From contig JAVTVX010000010.1 in NCBI GenBank assembly GCA_033439265.1, positions 13,190,001 to 13,254,000 of the forward strand: 64,000 bases of DNA, written 5' to 3'. Below the pieces are notes generated by a model. The model was not told where the DNA came from. It searched no databases and saw only the letters and a program-made list of their open reading frames with translations. A program made the position numbers and the translations under genes. The stretch's first letter is position 1; each line of letters starts with the position of its first letter. Below, piece after piece: positions 11,095-22,520 of this stretch. This stretch comes from Dillenia suffruticosa (lineage: Eukaryota > Streptophyta > Magnoliopsida > Dilleniales > Dilleniaceae).

Positions 11095-12208
11095 CAAATT
11101 TTTTTCCGGCTTCTTCCGCCGAGATCTTCCCTCTTCCTCCGAAAAGAAAGGTTTTCTCTCTCTCTCTCTCATTGCAACTTTGTTTGAATTAATCAGAAGC
11201 CAGATATTAACAACACAAGCTTTCTAATTTGTTTGCAGAAGTTTAATCTATGGTTTTCAATTCTCGTTTTCCACGTTAGCCAAATATTAACAATATAGGT
11301 TTAATCTATCAGTCTGACTATGACGATGTACAATATCCTTCTGATTTTGCAGAGCATGTTGATGCTTCCGTTGCCTTGATGCAGAAACCTGAAAGACCAT
11401 ACAAAGTACCTTGGGTAAGAATCCCCTTTACCTCTTCACATTGCGTCCTTGTATATATCTGATTTCCTAAAATGCTGCTACAGGACTACCACTCCTCTTA
11501 TTATCCTTCCACTTCCTTTGAAGAAGCCTTACTCTGGAATTCCATGTACCCCAAATTCATAAAAATTGATAAGATTAGGCAAGAATGTTTGCCATTTCCA
11601 TTAGAAATATGAATTTGCTTTTGTTACTATTGCTCTCAGAGTTGCTTGACGAGGCTGAGGCTGCACAAAAGGAGTATGATGAGACTAAGATAAAGCTGGC
11701 TTTGGACCTTGGGATAATGGTTTGAAATCTCCTTAACTTTTAGATTTGCTCACTATTAAAATGACTTGCTTCTTGGTGACAGGATGCTAGCCAGAGCTAG
11801 GATGCTTTTTCTTCCATTTCCTCCTAATAAGTTAAGCAATCGGCTAGTGCCAAAGGGAAAGATATTGCTGGCAGAAGCGAAAGGAGGATGGAAGCTTCAA
11901 AGGAGTGCAGTCCGGGGAGCTGCCGCAAGGATTTATGGGCAAAATGATGGTATTCAAGAGTGGAGAGTGGAGCTATCAAGTTAAAGCTCAGCGATGTCCT
12001 CAAGGATGGGAGTCTTATCACCTTCAATTTGAATTATACATGCTAAATACAGAAGCAGACAGACAATAAGAAATCTCAGCATGGCCATATCTGCTGGTTT
12101 CACCTGGTTCAGATTGCTCTTTTTATCAGGATGTTGCGCTCTTGGGGAGCTTGACAAGCGAGTGGTGGCTAGTCTTGATGTTGATTCCTTCGTACAGGAG
12201 TTCATTTG
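11095..12208 (+). pseudogene. exon relics of an unidentified gene, 5' part
   Basis: Several coding-like blocks are flanked by plausible splice sites: 11353-11415 (EHVDASVALMQKPERPYKVP); from 11485 (DYHSSYYPSTSFEEALLWNS and following); around 11640-11720 (LLDEAEAAQKEYDETKIKL); 11784-11984 (ARMLFLPFPPNKL, then Lys/Arg-rich); and about 12129-12208 (DVALLGELDKRVVASLDVDS). The last block is preceded in frame by a stop after NTEADRQ. No single frame joins them, and a LINE begins just downstream, so I read this as a broken gene. I do not recognise the family. A functional gene with unusual splicing is possible but less likely. Confidence 0.4.
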
Positions 12209-12241
12209 ACTTTTTTTTTTTTTTTTTTTTTTATATAGGGA

Positions 12242-13775
12242 GGCTCAATATTGAGATATCTGTGAAAGAAATTAATAGAGATTTTAAACGTAAAATTTAT
12301 TCCCATGAAATAAATGAGACTTTAAGGAAAATAAAGAATAATAAAACCATAAAACCCAATAACATTTCCATAAAAATGTAGAAAAGTTTAGATGAATTTG
12401 GTATAATAATGTTAGTGGATATTTTTAATAAAATTTGACAAATCAAAAGAATATCCAAAATATAGAGAAAGAATATAATTATAACGCTATATAAGAATAA
12501 ATAAGACATACAAGAATAAATAAGACATACAAAATTACTCCAACTATAGAGTAATTAAACTTATGAGTCGTATCATAAAACTATGGGAAAGAATAATAGA
12601 ATATAGATTGAAATTAAAGATAAATATATCTTAAAATTAATTTAGATTTATATCAGAAAAACTATCACGGAAACAATTTACTTATTAAGACATTTGATAG
12701 AGACATATAAACCATATAAGAGAGACCGACATATAGTATTTATTGATTTAGAAAAAGCATATGATAGGGTTCCTAAATACGTATTGTGGTGGACGCTAAT
12801 AAAAAAAGAAATATTCTCGAAATATATTAATTTCATTAAAAATATATTTGAGGGAGTTGTAATTAATGTAAAAACTTGTGGGAGTTTGAGCGATAGCTTC
12901 CCTATTAATATTGAGTTCCATCAAGATTTGGCATTAAATCTCATTCTCTTTGCAATAGTGATAGACAAAATCATAACAAATATTTAAGATAAAATACTAT
13001 AGTATATATTTTTTACGGATGATATAGTGTTAGTTGATACAATTAGAGAATGTATTAGTTTTAAATTAGAGTTATAAATGGTTACACTGGAATCCAAATG
13101 ATTTAAATCAAATAGATAAAAAACTGAGTATATGAGATATATGTTTAGCAATAGTTGTCGAAATGATAAAGAACCGATTACGCTAAATAGATAAAATATA
13201 CCAAAAAGTGAATGATTTATATATTTAAATTCCATAATTCAAAATGTTAACAATATAGATGGAGATGTGAACCACAAGATTAAAACGAGTTGGATGAAAT
13301 GGAGAAAAGCATTTGAAACTTTTTAAGATCGCACGATATCAATGCATTTAAAGGGAAAATTTTATAAAACCGCATTTAAACTTGTATTATTGTGTAGTAT
13401 TAAGTGTTGTGCTATTAAATAAAAATAAGAACAAAAAAATTATTGTAACATAAATGAGTATATTTAGGTGGACATATGGCAAAATTAGAAAAAATATAAT
13501 AAAAAATAAAGAAATTCGTAAAAATTTGAAAATTAATTCAATTGTGGATACAATACGAGAGTATTGTTTGAGATGATTTGAATATATGCAAAGAAAATCT
13601 AAGAATGTATTGATTAGGAAAATCGAGAACTTAAATATATGAGATATAGTAAAACGTAGAGATAAACCACTAAAAACTTGAATATAAATTATTCATAAAA
13701 ATATGATAGTTAATGGTTTAAACGAAAAGATGGTATTGAATAGGTAGCAGGGACGTGCTAGTTGAACTATAGTGC
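12242..13775 (+). mobile_element. degraded RTE-clade non-LTR retrotransposon (reverse transcriptase part)
   Basis: Starts about 20 bases after a long T run. Conceptual translation with many stops follows the plant RTE-type LINE reverse transcriptase colinearly: a KIKNNKTIKPNNISI segment near 12335; VFIDLEKAYDRVPKYVLWW at 12736-12793; DLALNLILFAIVIDKIITN near 12924; the catalytic box as FFTDDIVLVD near 13010 (usual F-A-D-D read as F-T-D-D); an IIQNVNNIDGDVNHKIKTSW segment near 13230; and KGKFYKTAFKLVLLCS near 13350. There is no endonuclease part, so the copy is 5'-truncated. The sequence is extremely AT-rich, consistent with long decay by deamination of methylated cytosine. It cannot encode an active protein. 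Confidence 0.88.
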
Positions 13776-14160
13776 TAGTTGAACTATGACTCACAGGTGG
13801 ACTCCATTGAAGCTTTCGACATGGAATTTGGGTGTTTGTAACGGGTCACTGGTTGATGGCTTAAGCAATAGTTTCGAGTCCAGAAAATGTCACTAGTAGT
13901 GTACTGACGTACCGAACCCATGGAGGCCTTATCTTTTTCCCCAGGATATTTTAGCAGCATTTGTAATGAATATCCGTTGATGAAAACCTTAAACGAGCAA
14001 AGAAACGTCCATGGGATGATGTTGATGATAGCAGTCAACAATCCAGTAATTTTAAGGAAGGTTTGAAAGTTCCGACTGGGGTTGAAGTAGATTTGAAAGT
14101 TGAAGGATTGGTGGCGGCGCCCACTGATTTTGGATTATTGATCAACACGTATGATGTTTA
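13776..14160 (+). pseudogene. coding-like relic downstream of the LINE
   Basis: Composition changes abruptly from the AT-rich LINE to near-coding composition. Two frames give protein-like stretches: VDSIEAFDMEFG near 13797 and KRAKKRPWDDVDDSSQQS near 13993, running on to LKVPTGVEVDLKVEGLVAAP. No full frame survives. It may be the other half of the gene relic at 11095-12208, split by the LINE. That link is inference. Confidence 0.35.
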
Positions 14161-14367
14161 TTTAAATTATGTTTCCTTTCAAGAATTTGCACACACACGA
14201 AGCTAATAATTCTTTCCTATCATTGACAAAGCAAAATGAAATTGAGGATTTTATTTTAAGATATCTAAAATCACCGTAATTATCAACGTACGAAAAAAAT
14301 TTAATTTTAATTTGAATTGAATTAATAAGATAATTAGATATTCATCGTTAATTAAAAAAAAATCACC

Positions 14368-14403
<36 letters not shown>

Positions 14404-15280
14404 TTAAAGTTTGAGATTTGATTGTTTTAACACGTAAATTGTGAATTTTAATGACACCCGGTGTTTGGGGGCAATAGCATCCTATTTTGACCAGAAGAAT
14501 ATCCCATGAATTCCTTAAAGACAAAATATTTATTAAAAAACTAACAGACAATAATTAAAGTTACTTGCACATAAAGAAATATGCTAAAAACATTTAATTA
14601 AGTGGCCATCTGTCACGTCACTAGTTATTATTATTATAATAAATACAACAAGTATAGAATTTTATGAATTTTAAGTATATAATTTTATTCGATAAAAAGA
14701 ATATGTTAATTTTTTATCACAATAAAATTATGTAAAACCAATATTCTTGGGAGGCAATGTTACTTTAAAAGTGTTAAAAATAGTATTTTTTTTTTAAATC
14801 TGCAATATATATAATACTCTTCATTTTATAATTATGGAAACATATATAATTAAGAAATAATATTTAAGAAGAAAATGATTAATCAACATGAGTGAAGGTG
14901 ATGAGACGCACAAGTTGGCAAGTCCCCATCTGTGCAATTAAGACCATGGCAGTAGAGAGTTAGATGGCTGGCTAATAACTGAGGGGAAAGTGCCAAAAAG
15001 AGAAAAACTAAAGGAGAGGAAAGATCATTGTCCAAATAATCCAAACCCCACCCCCATACACAATAATTCATTGCATTCCCACTTGCCCAAGAGGGAGCCG
15101 TGTGAAAGTAATTGGTCAGTTCAGGTGCTCTCCCTCTCTCCCTCTCTCTCCCTCCCTCACACGACCAAACGCGGTCCCCTTACTTTTTAACATTTTTACT
15201 TTTAATTTTCTTTGAAACGGGTGATTTTTACTGGGTTGTAGGAACCCATGTAAGATAAATTAATCTTAAACCGCATCCGT
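14161..15280. other. intergenic spacer upstream of EIN3
   Basis: AT-rich to about 14880, with an interrupted CT microsatellite at 14366-14403 and a possible dispersed-repeat copy near 14275-14345. From about 14880 the sequence is more balanced and pyrimidine-rich, consistent with the EIN3 upstream region. No gene is seen. Confidence 0.5.
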
Positions 15281-15289
15281 TTGAATTAT

Positions 15290-15296
15290 TATAAAA
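15290..15296 (+). promoter_or_regulatory. TATA box of EIN3-like gene
   Basis: TATAAAA lies within ATTATTATAAAAGACT. Transcription would start near 15322, giving a first, noncoding exon that contains the CT tract at 15353-15377 and ends at the 5' UTR donor at 15494. Confidence 0.55.
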
Positions 15297-15352
15297 GACT
15301 ACACATGTACACGACGAGAAAAATGTGTAAATAAGTACAATATCAAGTCTCC

Positions 15353-15377
15353 CTCTCTCTCTCTCTCTCTCTCTCTT
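15353..15377 (+). repeat. (CT)12 microsatellite in EIN3 5' UTR
   Basis: CT dinucleotide run in the predicted first noncoding exon of the EIN3-like gene, on the sense strand. Confidence 0.9.
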
Positions 15378-15494
15378 TCCAAGAACAAGGTCCACCATCA
15401 TTTCTTGAACTTATCTTTTCGGTCTTCCTCTCTCTCCCACCAAAGCTTCCACACCTCTCTCTTCTAGCGGGTGTTGAAGCAACTGGAATTCAAG

Positions 15495-16317
15495 GTAAAC
15501 TTTCTTAGAATTATTATTTTTCTTGTTGTTTTGCATCTGATTTTTGTTGGGTATTGGTTGAAATTTATCCTGAATTTGATCTGATTTAGAATGATTCTGA
15601 TTTGGGGTTTGTGAATTGAATAGTGATAGAACTGGAGTTTTTCTAGATTTTTTATTCTGATTAGTTTCTGAGCTAGTTGTGTGTCATCTTAGATCCGCTA
15701 AGGCGGTGCTCTCTCCTTCCTTCTGTGAGTTATGATCTGGTTTTTGGAAGTTTGAATTCCAAATATATTTGGGTTGAAATAGCATAGTTATGTTAGAATA
15801 TGTTATGTATCAAGCCAAGAGCCAGAGATAGAGCCAGAGCATTTTGATACATAATATATTCTAACTGTTGAAGTTGCAGCTGCTTGTTGATCTATTTTTT
15901 TTGTGCTTTTTTTTATCTTCTGTGCTGTTTGATTGCTTAGGTACCATGGTGGAAAGGTGCATAGATTGAATTGATGAGGCTTTAATTTCTCTGTCTTGAT
16001 TTTTCTGATAAATACTTAAGTCTGTTGTCCAAAATCTTGATATTAAACTCTTTGAAGTTTGAGTTACTTATAAAAATATATAACCTTTTTTTTGGGGGGG
16101 GGGGAGGGGGAGAACAAACCGGGCCTAGATTACTCTTTGTTGGTTTTTTTTTTTTTTTTTGGGCATGGTGTTATGATTGTGTTTTTAGATCTTAATATCG
16201 GACTTTTATTCGATTTCTTGTTGTCTTCAAAGATCTGTCGGTTTATCATTCGCAGCAATTTTTTTGATTAAGATTTTTAAAGGATCTTGTTAATCTTTAT
16301 CTATTTTGAAATTTCAG
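15495..16317 (+). other. 5' UTR intron of EIN3-like gene
   Basis: The donor is CAAG|GTAAAC at 15494/15495 and the acceptor TTTCAG|AACTC at 16317/16318, giving 823 bp of T-rich sequence typical of plant introns, with TTGATTT-type U-rich runs. It places a second noncoding piece (16318-16417) next to the ATG. The intron contains the hairpin at 15792-15865 and a G-rich run near 16094-16112. Plant EIN3/EIL genes commonly have a 5' UTR intron and an intronless CDS. Confidence 0.7.
15792..15865 (+). repeat. 22-bp inverted repeat (hairpin) in EIN3 5' UTR intron
   Basis: The left arm, 15792-15813, pairs with the right arm, 15844-15865, over all 22 positions. Twenty-one are Watson-Crick pairs and one is a G-U wobble in RNA. 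The loop is 30 bases and rich in GCCAGAG-type direct repeats. It could be a small MITE relic or a transcribed hairpin. Confidence 0.85.
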
Positions 16318-16417
16318 AACTCAAAACTTCAAAATTTTACCTGAGGAAGGTGTATTAGTGGGAGGTTTTCTGTTTAGAACTCGAACTCCTGGTTAAGAAA
16401 GATAAGTTCTTGTAGCC

Positions 16418-18268
16418 ATGATGATGTTTGAAGAGATGGGTTTTCCCGGCGATTTTGATATTTTATCAGGTCCAATCAGCAACTGTGATGTGGGTCATAT
16501 GGCTGCTCCGGTGCAAATTGAGCCGGAGGCCACTGTGGAGGATGACTATTCTGATGAAGAGATTGATGTGGACGAACTTGAGAGGAGGATGTGGAGGGAC
16601 AAGATGCGCCTTAGGCGGCTTAAGGAGATGAGCAAGGGAAAGGAAGGAGTTGACGCCGTCAAGCAGCAGCAGTCCCAGGAGCAGGCGAGAAGGAAGAAGA
16701 TGTCAAGGGCACAAGATGCCATTTTGAAATACATGCTGAAGATGATGGAGGTGTGCAAAGCTCAGGGTTTCGTTTATGGTATCATCCCGGAGAAGGGAAA
16801 GCCGGTTACTGGAGCTTCCGATAATCTGCGAGAGTGGTGGAAGGACAAAGTTAGGTTTGATCGCAATGGCCCAGCGGCCATAACCAAGTACCAAGCGGAT
16901 AATGCGATCGCCGGAAAGACCAAAGATTGTGTTCCTATTGGCCCTACTGCACACACTCTTCAAGAGCTCCAGGACACCACTCTCGGCTCACTTTTGTCTG
17001 CACTCATGCAGCACTGTGATCCCCCACAGAGGCGCTTCCCTCTGGACAAAGGTATTCCTCCGCCATGGTGGCCCAGGGGGAATGAGGAGTGGTGGCCTCA
17101 GCTTGGTTTGCCAAAGGATCAAGGCCCTCCACCTTACAAAAAACCTCATGACTTGAAAAAGGCATGGAAGGTTAGTGTCCTCACGGCTGTTATCAAGCAC
17201 ATGTCCCCTGACATTGGGAAAATCCGAAAGCTTGTAAGGCAGTCCAAGTGCTTGCAAGACAAGATGACAGCCAGGGAAAGCACAACATGGCTTGCGATTA
17301 TTAACCAAGAGGAGACTTTGGCTCGAGAATTGTATCCTGGGCACTGCCCAGTTCCTTCATTAAATGGTGGAAGTGAGTCTTTTGTTATCAATGACAGCGA
17401 CGAGTATGATGTTGAAGGGGCTCCTGAAGAAGAGCAGAACTTTGATATACAGGAGTGCAAACCAAACAACATCAACTTCTTGAATATGAGGATGGAGGGT
17501 ATGATTGAAGGGCTTCCTGTTTTGCAGCCATCTTATCCAATCAAGGAGGAAGTCATCACAAATGTGGATATCAACAGGAAGAGAAAGCCATGTAATGAGT
17601 TGAACATGACAATGGATCAGAAAATCTATACATGTGAGTTCCCTCAGTGTCCCTACCGTGAGCTCCGACTTGCTTTTCATGACAGGACTACCAGGGACAA
17701 TCATCAATTGACATGCCCCTATAGAGGCCATCCTTCTTGGTCTACAGTTCCAAGCTTTCAAATCGGTGAAGACAAACCGGTTTCTTTCACTGCATCATTT
17801 GCTAAGCCTGCTGCTCAACCGGTTAATCCTTTGCCACCTTCCTTTGATCTATCAGGAATTGGAGTTCCAGAAGATGGGCAAAAAGTGATCAATGACCTTA
17901 TGTCTTTCTATGATTCCAACATTCAAGGAAACAAAAACTCTTCTGCGCCAAATGTTGCATTCTCCGAAGATCAGTACTATCTGCAACCAAAAGCTCAAGT
18001 TCAGTCTGAAAAGTATCATCAAGGTCAAGAACTTGATGTTGGGCATAACATCTTTGGAGAGACAAACATGTCCTTCAATCATTCAATGCTTTCACAAAAT
18101 GGGAACCTGCTTTTTAACTCGGCATTTGATGTCAGTCATGATCAGAACAATTTCCATATGACATTTGGGTCTCCATTTAATTTGGCTTCTGGATTTCAAC
18201 CTGAGAGGCTGCCAGGAGTGACGGGTACACTTACAAGGCAAGACCCTTCAAATTGGTTCCAGTCCTAG
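16418..18268 (+). CDS. EIN3: EIN3/EIL ethylene-response transcription factor
   Basis: Intronless frame of 616 residues, in the size range of EIN3 (628) and EIL1 (584). The N-terminus [18 protein letters not shown] is the usual family start. An acidic stretch about residues 42-52 ([16 protein letters not shown]) is followed by basic [11 protein letters not shown]. The conserved DNA-binding core runs to about residue 308, with [34 protein letters not shown] and [21 protein letters not shown] conserved Cys/His-containing segment ([18 protein letters not shown]) lies about residues 404-425, followed by a Gln/Asn-rich tail. EIN3 proteins bind ethylene response promoters in the nucleus, are stabilised by EIN2 signalling and are degraded through EBF1/2 F-box proteins. 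EIN3 versus EIL1 naming outside Brassicaceae is arbitrary. A 5' UTR intron is predicted. Confidence 0.96.
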   Translation: MMMFEEMGFPGDFDILSGPISNCDVGHMAAPVQIEPEATVEDDYSDEEIDVDELERRMWRDKMRLRRLKEMSKGKEGVDAVKQQQSQEQARRKKMSRAQDAILKYMLKMMEVCKAQGFVYGIIPEKGKPVTGASDNLREWWKDKVRFDRNGPAAITKYQADNAIAGKTKDCVPIGPTAHTLQELQDTTLGSLLSALMQHCDPPQRRFPLDKGIPPPWWPRGNEEWWPQLGLPKDQGPPPYKKPHDLKKAWKVSVLTAVIKHMSPDIGKIRKLVRQSKCLQDKMTARESTTWLAIINQEETLARELYPGHCPVPSLNGGSESFVINDSDEYDVEGAPEEEQNFDIQECKPNNINFLNMRMEGMIEGLPVLQPSYPIKEEVITNVDINRKRKPCNELNMTMDQKIYTCEFPQCPYRELRLAFHDRTTRDNHQLTCPYRGHPSWSTVPSFQIGEDKPVSFTASFAKPAAQPVNPLPPSFDLSGIGVPEDGQKVINDLMSFYDSNIQGNKNSSAPNVAFSEDQYYLQPKAQVQSEKYHQGQELDVGHNIFGETNMSFNHSMLSQNGNLLFNSAFDVSHDQNNFHMTFGSPFNLASGFQPERLPGVTGTLTRQDPSNWFQS

Positions 18269-19541
18269 ATTGTCTGTGAACGTATTAGCTTCTATTTGTC
18301 AAACTGTATATTGTAAAACGGTGGCGTTACTTCATGGTTGCGCCCTATCAGGTGAACCTTTGTTGTTTGCTACTATAGTTTTAAGTGTTTCCTTTCATGC
18401 ATGTGTAGACTATATTCAGGTACAACGACACTTGAGACAGTGTTATAATAAAACCTAGTTTATAAGGTTCTATTGAAAATTCATCAGTTGAACCAACTCA
18501 GTTGGGAATCTGATTCTATTTTCATGTTTTGTCTGCATTTTAATAGTCCCATGTGAAGAGACTTCAATACAGTTACTCTGAGATCAAGTTGACTAGTATT
18601 TTATTATCAAATAATGCTGGAAGTTGTGGATTTATTCTTGGGGGTCCTGTAGCCACTCCGGTGAAGGGAGCAGGCGCATGATTGAAGAAGGATGGAACAA
18701 TTTTTCAACTTAGGTATTGTATAATTTCTCTGGAAATATTTGCTTCAAAGTATGCTCAAGAAAGTGGGAGGAAAGAAGGGGAAAAGGAGGAAAAGCAAAG
18801 GGGATTTTTTATAATTACACTTTTGAACATTTGGAGTAAATGAATTTGTGCTTGCCGTGTTATTTTCATGCATCTTTGACACATATTTTGGACCTTTTAG
18901 TAGTTTATGTTATAATTTTCTGCATGATATGTTATGTGGTTAGGATTAAAGTGCTTTTAAGCCATTGCAGGGAAGGTTCCCTTGTGTGGGGAACAACTAA
19001 AAGGAAAACCCACCTTGAATTGGTTTAAGGTTACATGGTCACACTTCAGTTTTTGTTCTAGTTCTAGAATAGGCATATCTAATGTGCTTCTTTAGCAGAT
19101 GTTTTTCAGATCACACAAAGGCATCAGATTCATTCGGTGAAACTAGAATTTGTTGTCAAAAAGTATGTAACCTCAACCTATTGCAGCCTTGGTATCTTTG
19201 AAAAGTCTTAGACCCAATAGTTCTTTTTCCTAAATGAAATGGAATAACATCCAAACTGAAACCGAAACCGAAACATTGAAATGGATTTTTTTTTCCTTCA
19301 AGAAGTTGACTTCAAGACTGTTAAGCAAAACCCAACATCAAAAGTGCATGTTACTCCGAGTCAAATTTCTTGATACATTGAATTTGGAAAACTTACAGCA
19401 AGAATAGAACAGCAAAACCAAGCTAATATAATATAATACCAAGGGCAGATAAAAAACATTTTTGATCATCCCTTGATTTTGGGGGGGGGGGATTGTAAGA
19501 GGCTCTTTCTTGGGGAGGGATCTTCGCTCATTTTGCAAATT
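18269..19541. other. convergent 3' ends of EIN3 and GASA genes
   Basis: Spacer between two genes facing each other. The left part is EIN3 3' UTR. The right few hundred bases, read on the minus strand, are GASA 3' UTR and include a C-run (G-run on plus at 19482-19491). Nothing else is recognised. Confidence 0.5.
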
Positions 19542-20929
19542 TCAAGGGCACTTAGGGCCACCCCTTTTGGTCTTCCAATTATTATAACAAGGGCAGACTT
19601 CTTTGTGGCCATAAGTGCCAGGAGGAACACATCTGCACTTGAAGCAACATTTCTGGCAAAAGAACATGCATGGCTTCCTGTATTGTGTCTGCGAGCATCT
19701 ATAAGTACATGCACCAGGACACTCTGCACCATTTTTCAACACCCCCACAAAACCAGTAATTGTTTGTTTTAAAAAAATAAAAAAATAAAAAATAAAACTA
19801 CGGAAAACACAAAAATTTAGGCCATAATGCACAGAGAATATGTTTAATTAATCACAATGTTTATTCTTACACATAATAAAATACGTCCATTTTTCCATTT
19901 GCGTATAATGGATTAGAAATGAAAAGATGAAAGTCTTCTAGTGGAAGATGGTATAATTGAGTCTGAAATTGCCCAACGGAAAGTGGATGTACAGCCCCAG
20001 CAAAACATACTTTATCCCGCATGCTGCTTGTTTTCCTTGTTGTTTTTAAAAGAAAATTTCACTAACAAATTCATATTAACTGGGACATATAACTCCAACA
20101 AGTTTTGAGGGTTTTTTTTTTTTTTTTTGGCTTAGCATATCAGATTTCAGATATGAAGTATAGCTGAGCTGAGTTTCACCTAGCAATTTTATGGATTTAA
20201 TGTTGCTACTCTTTTTAATTTCCTCTCTCTCTCTTTCTTTCTTTTTCTCTCTCTTATTTGTTTGTGGGGTTGATTGCATCCAAATTGTCAGATCCAATGC
20301 CTTTCGTAAGGGTTGGCTGCAAAGTGCAATGCAAGGTCTAAAAATGGATCCAATGGATGTGGATCCAACCCGCTCAGCTCCGTGGAATGAAAGTTGAAAC
20401 CAAAAAATAGGTGATGATCATATGGGTTCGCATACAGAGACATGGGGGATGATGACACGATGAAACTAGACACCAAAGCCAAATGGAAAAGGACATTATA
20501 CAACACAATTTACAACTAAAAAACTGTCTTGATCCATGTTTCTCAGGAATGTAAATGGAAGCAACTCTCCACTCTCTAGTGGGCAACAAAAGGAAAGACA
20601 AAACCATGAATTTTGGATTCCAAAATTATAATGTGTGCGTGTGTGTGTGTGTAAGAGAGAGAGAGAGAGAGAGAGAGAGTGAGAGATCATACCTGCCTCA
20701 GAAAAACCAGAATGCCTGTGCTTATGATGCTGCAAAATTTTACAAAATTTTGTAACAACCGATGCCGGATCATTATTATTAAAATAAATAAAATAAAACA
20801 ACAACAAAATGCAGCCTTACAATATTCTCACCTTTTTGTTCTGAGATGCCAAGTAACCTTGGAAGTCTCTCACCCCAAAAATCTACATAAAAAAATGGCA
20901 TGACATGGTTTCCTAGTTTTTAATTGACT

Positions 20930-20976
<47 letters not shown>

Positions 20977-21064
20977 GCAAAAATCTTACTTGAGCAGAAA
21001 CAGTGGTCATGATAGCAAAGCAGAGAAGGAGAAGGAAAGCAAGAGCATTAACATTTTTTCCCAT
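19542..21064 (-). CDS. GASA/snakin gibberellin-regulated cysteine-rich peptide
   Basis: Three exons on the minus strand: 21064-20990, 20729-20693 and 19723-19542 (75+37+182 nt, 97 residues), all with GT-AG junctions. Exon 1 is a signal peptide (MGKNVNALAFLLLLCFAIMT, then TVSAQ). Exon 2 gives a short His/Lys/Arg linker, HHKHRHSGFSEA. Exon 3 is the GASA domain with all 12 cysteines, spaced CPGACTYRC, RKPCMFFCQKCCFKCRC, VPPGTYGHKEVCPC, ending GGPKCP. The three-exon layout and short length match GASA genes. These secreted peptides act in growth, gibberellin and stress responses, and some (snakins) are antimicrobial. Both introns begin with CT-rich tracts on the sense strand. The phase-1 junction of exon 2 to exon 3 makes the Glu before the first Cys. 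Confidence 0.93.
20642..20680. repeat. (GT)n(GA)n compound microsatellite in GASA intron 2
   Basis: A GT run to about 20653, then GA units to about 20680. On the gene strand this is CT then AC, starting about 12 bases after the intron 2 donor. Confidence 0.9.
20931..20972. repeat. (GA)21 microsatellite in GASA intron 1
   Basis: Uninterrupted GA units. On the gene strand it is (CT)n beginning about 17 bases after the intron 1 donor. Confidence 0.95.
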
Positions 21065-21137
21065 TGGAGTTGTGAAAATGTTTTTGCTACAACAAATGAA
21101 AGATAAACACTCCCATGTAAAGCCATGCCCTACCCTC

Positions 21138-21144
21138 ATTTATA
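21138..21144 (-). promoter_or_regulatory. TATA box of GASA gene
   Basis: The minus-strand TATAAAT lies about 75 bases before the ATG at 21064, giving a plausible 5' UTR of about 45 bases. Confidence 0.5.
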
Positions 21145-21819
21145 ATGATCCTTTCTGCCCATGTCATGTTAGAATTTACTGCTATGCGATACAGAGTCTA
21201 TACTATTGCAGTAAAAAGCAATGTGAATTTATTGCCTCTTCTATCCAGGTTTTGATTTGGACCATTTTATTTATCACACCAAAGGAAGACAGTCCATAGT
21301 GGGTTTTTGGTATAGATGTTGTTTAGTAAAGTTCAAACAGGATCTTATTATAATGTTTTTTTTTTCCCTTTTTTTTATAATTAATAAATTATACATGCTT
21401 AATAAATGAACAAAAAGCTTTACAAAATATGAGAATTCAAGAATTGAGATTTTTGAACAAAATTAATGGGACCAGGGTTGGGTCATGTCTGGGTCCGAAC
21501 CTTTGTTCAAAGGTCATACCTGGTCCTGACTTTGCAAGGGTCCATATGCTTAAAGTTATGGCACATGGAAGCTTATTTAAGGGGTGCCCACTTCTCCACA
21601 CAAAAAAAAAGGTGGTGCCCACTTGCAGCTGTCAATTTTGCAATTGGAGAAGAGATTAATCCTCCCACCGACTGAGACTTCAATGCCCTACCATGTCAGT
21701 GCTCACCCGGTTTGAAGAGCTATTTGGGACAAAAAGAAATAAGAAATGGTGACATGAAAACCCAAGCCCCCCCGCCCACCCCAGCCAACAAATAATAAAC
21801 AAGATATTTTGTTTTGACA

Positions 21820-21970
21820 CCGATCATCTTTAATTGACACTTCAATTAATTTAATTTAAATATTTATAAAATCTTATTTAAACAACAATTCTCTAATATA
21901 ACTTTTATTTTATTTTTAAATTTTAAATTCAAGATTTAATTAAAAAAAAATTAATACTAAAAGACTATTT
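21820..21970 (+). repeat. dispersed AT-rich repeat, copy
   Basis: Same block order as the copies at 10238 and 22360: 'ATTAATTTAATTT..ATATTTATAAAATCTTATTT', 'CTAATATAACTTTTATTT', 'AAATTTTAAATTCAAGA', 'TTAATTAAAAA', 'TTAATACTAAAAGACTATTTGT'. Confidence 0.6.
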
Positions 21971-22359
21971 GTTGATAATAATAAACAAGATATGAATGAG
22001 ATGAAACATGGATGCCAATTTTCCAAACAGATGTTTAATTAAAAATTATATAAATTATTAGTTTCATTTAACCCATACTTTAACATTTAATATTATTTTT
22101 AGAGTTTATTCTTTAAACAGTAGTGATAATTTAAATTAAATATATTTTAGAATTTTATTTTAATTAATACTTAATGACTTTGGCTGGGCTAAATATTTCT
22201 CGTGAACAATTATTTAAAAAACACGAAAAGAAAAGAAAAGACAAAGGAAGCTTATGAAACGTGTTGGATCTTTGGTGTTGATATCTTATGGGAATATGTA
22301 TTTTTAGAAAAATAAATTAATGGGGTAGATAAAATTTATTTTTTTTTTATTTTTATCAT

Positions 22360-22520
22360 AATATTCAGAATTATATTTTGATTAATTTAATTTGAATATC
22401 TATAAGATTTTATTTAAAACACAGCTCTTTTAACGTAATTTTTTTGATTCTTAAATTTTAAATTCGAGACTTTATTAAAAGAATTAATAATTTATCTCAT
22501 TAAATTAATTATTTGTCGGT
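22360..22520 (+). repeat. dispersed AT-rich repeat, best copy
   Basis: The most complete copy in the window. It runs from 'AATATTCAGAATTATATTTT' through 'CTCTTTTAACGTAATTTTTT' and 'AAATTTTAAATTCGAGA' to a 'TTATTTGTCGGTG' end. It is about 160 bases and noncoding. Similar blocks recur at least eight times in the window. Confidence 0.65.
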
